Shown: in pieces, positions 24,556 through 33,546 of the stretch
Layout of the letters: every line of letters starts with the position of its first letter
How positions within the stretch are numbered: the stretch's first letter is position 1
Origin: Muribaculum intestinale
GTDB lineage: Bacteria; Bacteroidota; Bacteroidia; Bacteroidales; Muribaculaceae
Length of the DNA: 64,000 nucleotides
NCBI RefSeq assembly: GCF_002201515.1
Contig: NZ_CP021421.1
Coordinates: 3,100,001 to 3,164,000, forward strand
Direction of reading: 5' to 3'
Position numbers and translations under genes: made by a program
Notes under the pieces: model-generated
The model's input: only the letters and a program-made list of their open reading frames with translations
The model's database searches: none
What the model was told of the DNA's origin: nothing

Positions 24556-27500
24556 TCAGCGTGAGATTTTAAGCATCCGTGGCGCAATATTACGACCATG
24601 CAGATGCAGTAGGTTTATTCCGGATGGAAGCGGAAGTCTCGACTCTAAAGAGGTTACGACCCGATTGTAAATCATGCGTCCATCAAGAGCGTATACTGAA
24701 AGTGTCGCTCCGATTGCATCCGGGCTTACTGTCAGAATAGAAGTAGACGGGTCGTAGGATATCTTGGCACTAACTACAGCATTCTCTATTCCTGACATTA
24801 AAAAGTCAGTCGACATGCTCTCTCCCATTAATGACGCAAGGTACACTTCAAGAGCTGTATAGCCGTCGGAATTGATGCGATTGTTATCAGTGGCATTAAT
24901 ATCAAGTCCTACCGACTTCTCCCATTCGTCAGGCATACCGTCGCCATCAGTATCAGCAGGCACAATATAATCGATCGAGTATTCATAGAAGCCTTCGGCA
25001 TCCGTCTCTTTGTCGATAATACCGCGTGTGCGTCCAAGTGAGCCTCCATACGTAGCCTTACCGGTGCGGGCCTCCTCGGCTACCCGCTGTTCTACCTTGT
25101 CACGATTAACAGTACCGGCATGTTCTACTACATAATTGTAAGCCTCCTCACCCGACATATACCCGCTAAGCATATATCGCTCCGGCACATAGGTGCCGAC
25201 CGGACCGGCGAGTGTCCACTTATAATATGGTGTTGCCGGAACTATACGTTCCGATGCGCGTATCTGATCCAGGGTATAAAGTTCGGTATTCATCGCCTTC
25301 CAGTTGTCGGCTGTCGCTTTGGCAAATCCCTCGCCGACATTGCCGTCAACCCACCATTTTGCCGGAGCCCATGAGGTAGCGCCCTCTCTTGCTCCGCTCG
25401 AATTGACAAACCACAATTCCGTCTTGCTCGAATTTGGTCCCGGCTTGTAATAATTGTTTATGAAATTACATTCATGTGCGGAATTAAGCCCGTTGTAAGA
25501 TGTGATTGCAGCAGTGTTCTCTCCACCGTAGCACCCTCCTCTGGAGCCATAGTTATAATTCACATTGTTGACATATTCCATAAACACTACATAGTCCTCT
25601 CCGCGTGCGCCATTGAATCGCGGAGAACGAGAGTTGTTGTGGGCAAGCAGATTATGATGGTATGTTGCCGGAGAGCCTCCCCACTGGCATCCATATCCAC
25701 GCGCACCTTTCGAATGGCCGGCATTGTAGAGGCCTTCATGTACAATCGAATGCTGTACTGTAAGGAAATGAGCATCTGCTGTGTTCATATTTTCCTCAAC
25801 CGACCATCCGAAAGCACAATGGTCGAAGATAAAGTCGGAACAGTTTTCCGCACCACAAGCATTTTCCGCAAGAATATCTCCACTGATACTCTTCTGTCCG
25901 ATACGGAAGCGCATATTTCGGACAATAAAATTGCTGGAACCACCAAAGTTGACTTTATTGCGGCTTATAAGTATTCCGTCGCCGGGAGCTGTCTGACCGG
26001 CAAGAGTCCAATCTGAGCGACTAACTCGCAATTCACGGTTCAGCTGGATATTTCCACTGACCGAGAAGACGATAGTGATTGGTTCGCCTTTATGCTGCTC
26101 AAACGCCCATCGCAGAGTCCCCTCGGAATTGTCATCGGCAAGAGATGTAACAGTCACGACACGACCTCCTCTGCCGCCTGAGGTATATTTGCCGAATCCC
26201 TCGGCTGATGGAAATGCCAGAAGCGAACGGGCCTCAGACGCATTGACCGGAGATGACATTACGCCATGTCGCGATACGGAACGTACGGCATATGACGCGC
26301 CCGGCTCAATGCCTTCGGTGAATTCCGGCTTGGCGGATATGCCGCAGAACTTGCCATTCTTATATATGATGAATGCGGCCACATTTTCATCTGCGTCCCA
26401 GAATATGCCTTTGTCGGTTATATCAAAGTTGCGTGGAGTAGCACTGCCGCGAAGTATCGAAGAGTAGTCGAACTCTATATCTGACAGTTTGCCAAACATG
26501 AATTCCGGATTCATATATGCCTCAACTTCGTTATCGGTAGCCTGATGACTGAACGACGCGCGACCGGAGATATCCGTAAAAGTACCGTCCTCAGTCATAT
26601 TCTTATATTCATACAGTGACGCATTGTTTTCAGTTCCGTTCCAGGATGACCATCCCGCGCGGCTGATATGATTGCCAAGGATACACCCTATAAACATTGC
26701 GCCACAGGTATCCTTCCATGGTCGTCCGAGGGTATATGCACCGGTTGCTACTCCGTTCTCGGATGTTATGCGGCAATTACGGAAAAACAGTCCGGGATAG
26801 AAACGGTCGGCACTAAGTTCCGGATAAAGGAGTTTAGTCATTGGCATCGCTGTTTCAGCAGGAGCAGTTATGTAGCCTCCTCCTTTCAGGCATCGTATCT
26901 CACAATTCTCAAACCATTCAAGGCCTCCGTCGTAAATAAAATCCGTAGCACCGGAAATTACACAGTTGACAAAATAGCCCCGGCTACCGACATTAGCTTT
27001 ATATGTATCCTGATAACCGGAAATAACACAGTTGTTAAATACATGTGCATCACCTGCTGTATAAAGTGCTTCTGCCTGTCCGACATTCCCCGAAGTATTG
27101 CGTATTGTTATCCCCTCGGCATAGAATCGGTCGACAAACACATTGAGAGCGGCACAATCCAGATAGCTGTTGCCTGAATTGCTACCGCCACGGCTGGTGG
27201 ATGATGTGATTATAGTGGTGGCCGGATCCTCGCCGATGATACTGATAAATTTAGGTTCCTCACCCTTGCGGCCGGCATATACATTCTCCTCATATATGCC
27301 CGGATGCAGATATATGATACCACGTGTATATGCCGGAATTGCATCTATTGCGCTTTGTATACTGCTGTAATCAGCAGTATCAGCTGCTCCGACAGTATAG
27401 GTTACAATCTCAGCATCAGTATCGGGCGACGGTTTTTTCTGTGTGTCTCCGGAAAAGCCGTAGTCGCCAAGGTCGGAGGGTGTACCGATATCCCCGATTG

Positions 27501-28440
27501 GATTCTCTCGCGCATATTCTGCATCAGAAGCGGTAATTTCAGTTCCGAAAATCTGGATTTTATGCACACGTGGTGCCTGTCGCTCCGCCATCGGGTCGGC
27601 ATAATGGGTAAACACATCGCTCTGTACGGGATTGCCCTTTATCTCGCCATCCCATACACGCCAGCGGATAGATACATCATGAGCATCGATTTTATTCTCC
27701 ATGAAGTATCCCTGATCAGAGAATACAGTCCAGCCATTCTTCTGACGTTCTGATCCCATCCATACAAGTGGCTTCCATTCGCCGTCGCCAACCTTGTAGT
27801 CACATTTGATACCTCGTCCCCAGGATGTAGATGACCATGACCATTGGATTATGTCGACATACGGTATATGGTCTATTTCCATCCAGCCGTGCATCGACTC
27901 GCCGTTAATGGCTGCATTACGGCACATCTGTACAAAGCCGGCTTCTCCATAATTAGGTTTGCCTTTGTCATCATAGGTAATGTTATCTTCAAGATAATGT
28001 GTGTGCCCTTTTACCGTCCAATTATTGTATGTCGATGAACTGTTGCCGGAGCACTTATCGCCAAGATAGTACTGTCGGGCAAAAGCGGCCGTCACTCCGG
28101 CTCTACCGTTAAACGACTTCTTGGTCGCAAAAGTACAGTTGTGGAACAACACCGGGTAACTTACATCGGAGGCATCGCCATTGGCCGGAGTGGTTAGTAC
28201 AGCGTTGACATATCCTCCGTCGGCCCATTCCGGACAGTCACGTCCGGTCTCTTTCTGCCAGGTTGAAGGCCAGCTCTCATCGCTGAAGTTGATGTCAATC
28301 ACTTTTGGATAAGTCGATGAATTGCTCCATTGCTCCACGACAGAAGCCGGATCAAAAGACCCCTCTATCGCAGCATCTGCCGAAAACGAGGCAAACAGTG
28401 CGATTGAGGAAGCACACAGGAAACTTGGATTTAATTTCAT
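24556..28440 (-). CDS. Secreted pectinesterase-pectate lyase fusion (CE8-PL1) with type IX-like tail
   Basis: 1294 residues from the ATG at 28440; the 18 extra upstream codons precede the signal peptide and are rejected. Signal peptide 1-23. Residues 24-340 form an unassigned beta-rich domain. Residues 345-655 are a CE8 pectin methylesterase: GYQDTY (Q477, D478), GATDFIYD (nucleophile D500) and LGRPW (R573) all kept. Residues 740-1090 are a PL1-type pectate lyase (PSAEGFGKYTSGGRGG, TLAGQTAPGDGI, HHNLLAHNNSRSPRF, catalytic Arg about 938). DTDGDGMPDEWE (1163-1174) is a calcium-binding TSP3-like motif. The last 65 residues resemble a type IX secretion sorting domain. One chain would demethylate pectin and then cleave it. 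A terminator follows; the divergent neighbours are GH92 mannosidases. Confidence 0.87.
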   Translation of the reverse strand: MKLNPSFLCASSIALFASFSADAAIEGSFDPASVVEQWSNSSTYPKVIDINFSDESWPSTWQKETGRDCPEWADGGYVNAVLTTPANGDASDVSYPVLFHNCTFATKKSFNGRAGVTAAFARQYYLGDKCSGNSSSTYNNWTVKGHTHYLEDNITYDDKGKPNYGEAGFVQMCRNAAINGESMHGWMEIDHIPYVDIIQWSWSSTSWGRGIKCDYKVGDGEWKPLVWMGSERQKNGWTVFSDQGYFMENKIDAHDVSIRWRVWDGEIKGNPVQSDVFTHYADPMAERQAPRVHKIQIFGTEITASDAEYARENPIGDIGTPSDLGDYGFSGDTQKKPSPDTDAEIVTYTVGAADTADYSSIQSAIDAIPAYTRGIIYLHPGIYEENVYAGRKGEEPKFISIIGEDPATTIITSSTSRGGSNSGNSYLDCAALNVFVDRFYAEGITIRNTSGNVGQAEALYTAGDAHVFNNCVISGYQDTYKANVGSRGYFVNCVISGATDFIYDGGLEWFENCEIRCLKGGGYITAPAETAMPMTKLLYPELSADRFYPGLFFRNCRITSENGVATGAYTLGRPWKDTCGAMFIGCILGNHISRAGWSSWNGTENNASLYEYKNMTEDGTFTDISGRASFSHQATDNEVEAYMNPEFMFGKLSDIEFDYSSILRGSATPRNFDITDKGIFWDADENVAAFIIYKNGKFCGISAKPEFTEGIEPGASYAVRSVSRHGVMSSPVNASEARSLLAFPSAEGFGKYTSGGRGGRVVTVTSLADDNSEGTLRWAFEQHKGEPITIVFSVSGNIQLNRELRVSRSDWTLAGQTAPGDGILISRNKVNFGGSSNFIVRNMRFRIGQKSISGDILAENACGAENCSDFIFDHCAFGWSVEENMNTADAHFLTVQHSIVHEGLYNAGHSKGARGYGCQWGGSPATYHHNLLAHNNSRSPRFNGARGEDYVVFMEYVNNVNYNYGSRGGCYGGENTAAITSYNGLNSAHECNFINNYYKPGPNSSKTELWFVNSSGAREGATSWAPAKWWVDGNVGEGFAKATADNWKAMNTELYTLDQIRASERIVPATPYYKWTLAGPVGTYVPERYMLSGYMSGEEAYNYVVEHAGTVNRDKVEQRVAEEARTGKATYGGSLGRTRGIIDKETDAEGFYEYSIDYIVPADTDGDGMPDEWEKSVGLDINATDNNRINSDGYTALEVYLASLMGESMSTDFLMSGIENAVVSAKISYDPSTSILTVSPDAIGATLSVYALDGRMIYNRVVTSLESRLPLPSGINLLHLHGRNIAPRMLKISR

Positions 28441-28839
28441 GCAGTTTATGGATCTAAGATTATTGTAATGTCGATTTAAGATTATACATTCCACACATCT
28501 TAGTATGGGATATGCAAATATAGCTATAACACTCCGCTATAGTCGGTGCAATACATACCGTAATAGGTGGAATTTTTGACACAACAACTCATTGTGGGCT
28601 CATTGGGATTCATCGCAATGCCTCAGGCAGTATGAATAAAATGAACATAATGCAATAAATCGACCAATTCCCTCGTTTTATATTTTAATAGGTCAGAATT
28701 GTATCTGAGAGCACGGGGATTTTCAGATAAACTTGATTTAAAAATAATATAGCCAATAGTCTGTCTCTTTTGACACAATCCCCCCATCCTTCAATCGTGT
28801 ATTATACATCTAAACTTTATTAAACCATCCTTAGAGATT
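28441..28839. other. Divergent regulatory region between pectinase and GH92 genes
   Basis: 399 bp without a gene. It holds the likely pectinase -7 element (28515-28522) and two copies of the 11-mer TTTTGACACAA (28574-28584 and 28769-28779), 195 bp apart in direct orientation. No clear plus-strand promoter was found for the GH92 gene. Confidence 0.5.
28515..28522 (-). promoter_or_regulatory. -7 promoter element of the pectinase gene
   Basis: Minus-strand TATATTTG fits TAnnTTTG, about 75 nt before the ATG at 28440. No good -33 box at the usual distance, so it may need an activator. Confidence 0.35.
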
Positions 28840-31062
28840 ATGAAAATGTCTACTTTGCATCTAATGCCTCTGGCACTCGTTTTGCCGGCCTGTGCAGGAC
28901 ATAATGATGCCAGTCAGAATCAAGATTTGACACAATATGTCAATACTCTTATCGGCACCGACTTCACCGGAAATACTTATCCCGGCGCTCAAATGCCATT
29001 TGGAATGGTTCAGCTAAGTCCTGACAACGGTATACCCGGGTGGGATCGTATTGCCGGATATTTCTATCCCGACTCGACCATCGCAGGATTCAGCCACACC
29101 CATCTGTCAGGTACCGGCGCAGGCGACTTATATGATATCTCATTCCTGCCTGTTATGCTTCCGGTGCGTGAGTCCGATGCACCGCTCGGCGTACACTCCC
29201 GTTTCTCTCACGACGATGAGACTGCCAACGCAGGTTATTATCAGGTGCGCCTTACCGATTACGACATCAATGTAGAACTTACCGCAACCGAGCGTTGTGG
29301 CATACAGCGCTATACATTCCCTAAAGGCGATGGCGCCGTAATACTGAATCTTGCCAAAGCAATGAACTGGGACGCTACACAAGACAGTCATATTTCTGTT
29401 GTTGACTCGGTAACAATCGAAGGATACCGGTTCTCTGACGGATGGGCCCGCGACCAACGGCTATGGTTCCGGTCCAGATTCTCACAGCCGTGGGATTCTC
29501 TGCGCATAGACCGCACTCCGATTATAAAAGACGGGAAAACGATAGGCAACGGCGATGTGGCATGGTTCTATTTTTCGACCGAAGCCGGGGAGCAGATTTC
29601 CGTCAGCACCTCCTTGTCATGTACAGGAGCAGAAGGAGCGGCACTCAATCTTACCACAGAGGTCCCTGATGACAATTTTGACAAATATCGCGAAAACGCC
29701 CGTAAGACATGGAACTCAGCTTTGTCAAAAATCACCGTTGACGGAGGCGATGATGACAAAGTAAAATTCTATACCGCTCTTTACCACTCAATGCTCGCTC
29801 CTACTATCTACGGCGATGTCGATGGTGCATATCGTGGTCCCGACAAAGCCAACCATCAGGCTGAGGGATGGACTAACTACGGCACTTTCTCACTGTGGGA
29901 TACTTTCAGGGCGTCACATCCTCTGATGACTTATCTACAGCCGGTTCGCGCTCATGATTTTGTAAAATCACTTGTAGAATTCGGTGAACAGAACGGACGC
30001 CTGCCTGTATGGAACTTCCAGGGTTCGGAGACTGATATGATGATTGGATATCATGCAGTTCCTGTGATAGTCGACGCATATATGAAAGGACTTATCGATA
30101 ATGACTACGCAGAAAAAGCTCTTGACGCATGCATTGCCACTGCCAATCTTGATTCATACCGACAGATAGGCGACTATAAGCGCCTTGGCTATGTGCCTAG
30201 CCCCGGCCATATCGAAGGAGAAGAGAATTGGTCGCTTTCGAAAACACTTGAATATGCATTCGATGATTACTGTATAGCTCTTATGGCTGAAAATATGGGG
30301 CGTAAGGATGTCGCTGACGAATTCTACCGACGATCCGGCAATTATGTAAACGTATATAATCCTGCGACATCTTTCATGCAGCCTCGCGACTCTAAAGGAG
30401 ATTTTCTTGACGGTTTCAACCCCGATGACTATACTGAAGATATCTGTGAGAGCAATGGATGGCAGTATTTCTGGTCGGTACAACATGATATTGACGGACT
30501 CATTGACCTTGTCGGAGGGAAAGACCGCTTTAAAGAAAAACTCGACAGCATGATGACCTACAATCCTTCGCCCAATGACTCACTCCCGATATTCAGCACC
30601 GGAATGATAGGCCAATATGCTCATGGAAATGAACCAAGCCATCATGTAGTGTATCTGTACAACAATGTCGGACGCCCCGATTTAACCCAGAAATATGCTT
30701 CTGAAATAATGGAGCAGCTTTACAATACGACACCTGCAGGTCTATGCGGCAATGAGGATTGCGGACAGATGTCGGCCTGGTTTGTATTCTCGGCAATGGG
30801 CTTCTATCCGGTCAATCCCGTAAATGGAATATATGAGTTGGGAACTCCGCTATTTAAAAAGATGCAGCTGCATCTTGACAACGGCAAAATATTTACCGTC
30901 AATGCTCCTGATGTCAGCAAAGAAAACATATATATCCGCTCGATAAAAATCGATGGTAAGCCTTATGACAAGACTTTCATCACTCACGAGCAGATAATGT
31001 CGGGAGCTACTGTAGACATGGAGATGTCAGCTACTCCGGCGTCATTCCCCGACAATGAATAA
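28840..31062 (+). CDS. GH92 alpha-mannosidase, lipoprotein
   Basis: 740 residues, GH92, calcium-dependent inverting exo-alpha-mannosidases acting on N-glycan or yeast-mannan type chains. A lipobox-like VLPACAG (Cys18) suggests outer-membrane anchoring. Seen: QYVNTLIGTDFTGNTYPGAQMPFGMVQ at the N-terminal beta-domain start, SGTGAGDLYD, the core FSLWDTFRASHPL, then GQYAHGNEPSHHVVYLYN and CGNEDCGQMSAWFVFSAMGFYPV, which contains conserved catalytic-centre acids. It is followed 56 bp later by a second GH92 gene on the same strand. The two differ at the motif NEPSHH versus NQPIQH, suggesting different linkage or aglycone preference. No SusC/SusD or regulator is present beside them. Confidence 0.93.
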   Translation: MKMSTLHLMPLALVLPACAGHNDASQNQDLTQYVNTLIGTDFTGNTYPGAQMPFGMVQLSPDNGIPGWDRIAGYFYPDSTIAGFSHTHLSGTGAGDLYDISFLPVMLPVRESDAPLGVHSRFSHDDETANAGYYQVRLTDYDINVELTATERCGIQRYTFPKGDGAVILNLAKAMNWDATQDSHISVVDSVTIEGYRFSDGWARDQRLWFRSRFSQPWDSLRIDRTPIIKDGKTIGNGDVAWFYFSTEAGEQISVSTSLSCTGAEGAALNLTTEVPDDNFDKYRENARKTWNSALSKITVDGGDDDKVKFYTALYHSMLAPTIYGDVDGAYRGPDKANHQAEGWTNYGTFSLWDTFRASHPLMTYLQPVRAHDFVKSLVEFGEQNGRLPVWNFQGSETDMMIGYHAVPVIVDAYMKGLIDNDYAEKALDACIATANLDSYRQIGDYKRLGYVPSPGHIEGEENWSLSKTLEYAFDDYCIALMAENMGRKDVADEFYRRSGNYVNVYNPATSFMQPRDSKGDFLDGFNPDDYTEDICESNGWQYFWSVQHDIDGLIDLVGGKDRFKEKLDSMMTYNPSPNDSLPIFSTGMIGQYAHGNEPSHHVVYLYNNVGRPDLTQKYASEIMEQLYNTTPAGLCGNEDCGQMSAWFVFSAMGFYPVNPVNGIYELGTPLFKKMQLHLDNGKIFTVNAPDVSKENIYIRSIKIDGKPYDKTFITHEQIMSGATVDMEMSATPASFPDNE

Positions 31063-31069
31063 ATTTTTG

Positions 31070-31077
31070 TAATTTTG
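31070..31077 (+). promoter_or_regulatory. Possible -7 element before the second GH92 gene
   Basis: TAATTTTG fits TAnnTTTG in the 56-bp gap between the GH92 genes. No -33 match, so the second gene may be read both from here and from upstream. Confidence 0.3.
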
Positions 31078-31118
31078 CACTACAGTTATTACAGAATGCA
31101 ATTATCACCTCAAATCTG

Positions 31119-33404
31119 ATGAATAGAATCAAACTTTTTGCCATGGCCGCCACTATTGCTTGTACAGCAACGGCCAATGACGACCTCACTCAGTATGTCA
31201 ATACGCTGATGGGCACACAGTCGAGCTTTGAACTCTCGACAGGAAATACATATCCGGCAGTAGCTATGCCTTGGGGCATGAACTTCTGGACACCCCAGAC
31301 AGGCAAGATGGGAGATGGATGGGCATACACATATGACGCGCATAAAATCCGCGGTATAAAGCAGACCCATCAGCCAAGTCCGTGGATTAACGATTATGGT
31401 CAGTTCTCCATGATGGCTACAGTCGGGACTCCTGTGTTTGACGAAGAAAAGCGTGCAAGCTGGTTCTCACATAAAGGAGAAACAGCTATGCCACATTATT
31501 ATAAGGTATATCTGGCCGACCACGATGTGGTGGCTGAAGTCACACCGACTGAGCGTGCTGCAATGTTCCGGTTCACATTTCCTGCCACGGACAGTGCAAA
31601 TGTGATTATTGATGCCTTTGACCGCGGCTCAGCAATAAATATAGATGCGTCGAAACACCGTGTCACAGGATATACGACACGCAATAGCGGAGGTGTACCT
31701 GATAATTTCCGCAACTATTTCGTTGTTGAGTTCGACCGGCCTTTTGAATATTTCTACACTGTGACCGACAGTGTGCTTTCAAAAGGGGCAACAAGCGCCG
31801 AAGGCAATCACACCGGTGCTATAGTTGGCTTCAAGACTTCCAAAGGCGAGATTGTGAATGCCCGTGTGGCGTCATCATTCATATCGCCCGAACAAGCATT
31901 ACTTAACCTCAATGAACTTGGGAACGACAGTTTCGATATACTTGTAGCCAAAGGCAAAGACAGATGGAACACTGAACTCGGCAAAATCCGTGTCGAGGAC
32001 GGAAAGGAAACTGACATGCGCACATTCTACTCGTGTCTTTACCGTTGCCTCCTGTTCCCACGCAAATTTTACGAACTCGATGCTTCAGGCAAGCCCGTTC
32101 ATTACAGCCCTCATACCGGCGAGGTAAAGGATGGATACATGTATACCGACACCGGACTCTGGGATACATTCCGTGCGCTATTCCCCTTATTGAATCTTTT
32201 CTATCCCGAGGTCAACTCAGAAATCCAGGAAGGAATGCTCAACCATTATCGCGAAAGCGGCTTCTTCCCCGAATGGGCAAGTCCCGGTCACCGCGACTGC
32301 ATGGTCGGCAATAATTCGGCATCCGTGCTGGCCGATGCCTATCTCAACGGAGTGAAAGTCAGCGACACAGCCACTTTGTGGGAAGGTATTGTGAAAGGCA
32401 CCGAGAATGTACATCCTACAGTATCGTCAAGCGGTCGCCGCGGCCACGAGTATTACAACTGGCTTGGATATGTTCCATACGATGTTGAAATCAACGAAAA
32501 CGTTGCCCGCACACTTGAATATGCTTATGACGACTGGTGTATATATGAACTTGCAAAAGCTCTCGGCCGACCGAAAAAAGAGCAGCAACTTTATGCCAAG
32601 CGTGCCATGAACTACCGCAATGTTTTCGACAAAGAAAGCAATCTTATGCGTGGCCGCAATGCCGACGGCACATTCCAAAGCCCATTCTCCCCTCTCAAGT
32701 GGGGCGACGCTTTCACAGAAGGCAACAGCTGGCACTACACCTGGTCGGTATTCCACGATGTGGACGGCCTGATAGGTCTGATGGGAGGACGTAAGAAATT
32801 CGTGGAAATGCTCGACTCTGTATTCAACGTGGCTCCCCTATATGATGACAGCTATTATGGATTCCCGATTCATGAGATTCGCGAGATGACAGTCATGAAC
32901 ATGGGCAATTATGCCCACGGCAACCAGCCTATCCAGCATATGATTTACCTATATAACTACGCCGGTGAGCCATGGAAAGCTGAAAAACGCCTGCGTGAGG
33001 TAATGAACCGCATGTATACCCCCACTCCCGACGGCTACTGCGGCGACGAGGATAATGGCCAGACATCCGCATGGTACGTATTTTCAGCCCTCGGTTTCTA
33101 CCCCGTAACTCCCGGTACCGGAGAGTATGTGCTCGGCACTCCCCTATTCGGCAAAGCCACCCTCACAATGCCCGGTGGCAAAAAGACTGTAATTGAATCC
33201 TCGCCTGAAGAATGGTATGTTGACTCTGTGGTACTAAACGGCAAGCCATATTCCCCGACTTTCCTGCACCATGACGACCTGCAGAATGGCGCCACTATCA
33301 AGATTAAGAAGTCGGCTACTCCCAATACCACAAGAGGTACTTCTCCCTCAGATGCCCCCTACTCTTTCTCTCGTAACGAAGCCAAAGCCGCAGGAATAAA
33401 ATAA
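31119..33404 (+). CDS. GH92 alpha-mannosidase, secreted
   Basis: 761 residues, GH92, with an ordinary signal peptide (about 1-19, ending TATAN) rather than a lipobox, so probably periplasmic. Family motifs: QYVNTLMGTQSSFELSTGNTYP, KQTHQPSPWINDYGQ, TGLWDTFRALFPL, MGNYAHGNQPIQHMIYLYN and CGDEDNGQTSAWYVFSALGFYPV. The KQTHQPSPW stretch is typical of the GH92 subgroup separate from that of the first gene. A two-step mannan degradation, surface then periplasm, is inferred from the different signals. The C-terminus has about 25 low-complexity residues. A long hairpin terminator follows at 33421. Confidence 0.93.
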   Translation: MNRIKLFAMAATIACTATANDDLTQYVNTLMGTQSSFELSTGNTYPAVAMPWGMNFWTPQTGKMGDGWAYTYDAHKIRGIKQTHQPSPWINDYGQFSMMATVGTPVFDEEKRASWFSHKGETAMPHYYKVYLADHDVVAEVTPTERAAMFRFTFPATDSANVIIDAFDRGSAINIDASKHRVTGYTTRNSGGVPDNFRNYFVVEFDRPFEYFYTVTDSVLSKGATSAEGNHTGAIVGFKTSKGEIVNARVASSFISPEQALLNLNELGNDSFDILVAKGKDRWNTELGKIRVEDGKETDMRTFYSCLYRCLLFPRKFYELDASGKPVHYSPHTGEVKDGYMYTDTGLWDTFRALFPLLNLFYPEVNSEIQEGMLNHYRESGFFPEWASPGHRDCMVGNNSASVLADAYLNGVKVSDTATLWEGIVKGTENVHPTVSSSGRRGHEYYNWLGYVPYDVEINENVARTLEYAYDDWCIYELAKALGRPKKEQQLYAKRAMNYRNVFDKESNLMRGRNADGTFQSPFSPLKWGDAFTEGNSWHYTWSVFHDVDGLIGLMGGRKKFVEMLDSVFNVAPLYDDSYYGFPIHEIREMTVMNMGNYAHGNQPIQHMIYLYNYAGEPWKAEKRLREVMNRMYTPTPDGYCGDEDNGQTSAWYVFSALGFYPVTPGTGEYVLGTPLFGKATLTMPGGKKTVIESSPEEWYVDSVVLNGKPYSPTFLHHDDLQNGATIKIKKSATPNTTRGTSPSDAPYSFSRNEAKAAGIK

Positions 33405-33420
33405 AGGTTATATACAAGCA

Positions 33421-33474
33421 ATCAAAATTAATCCGCCATTTAGCTTCACGGCTAAATGGCGGATTAATTTTGAT
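33421..33474. terminator. 24-bp perfect hairpin, bidirectional terminator
   Basis: A perfect 24-bp inverted repeat (33421-33444 with 33451-33474), loop TTCACG, between convergent genes. A-rich left and T-rich right arm ends allow it to act in both directions; it mainly serves the GH92 transcript, whose stop is 17 nt before. Confidence 0.75.
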
Positions 33475-33484
33475 GATATAAAAT

Positions 33485-33525
33485 AAAAAAGGAATGGAGC
33501 GCCAAATCCACATTGGCGCTCCATT
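33485..33525 (-). terminator. Intrinsic terminator of the acyl-CoA dehydrogenase operon
   Basis: A perfect 13-bp stem (33493-33505 with 33513-33525, arm AATGGAGCGCCAA), 7-nt loop, followed on the minus strand by CCTTTTTTATTTT. It is 21 nt past the stop at 33547. Confidence 0.85.
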
Positions 33526-33546
33526 CATTCTCCTTATTATTATCCT

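Noticed and set aside
28441..28494. 18-codon N-terminal extension of the pectinase
   Set aside because: A normal signal peptide begins at the internal ATG at 28440, and the extension overlaps the predicted leader.
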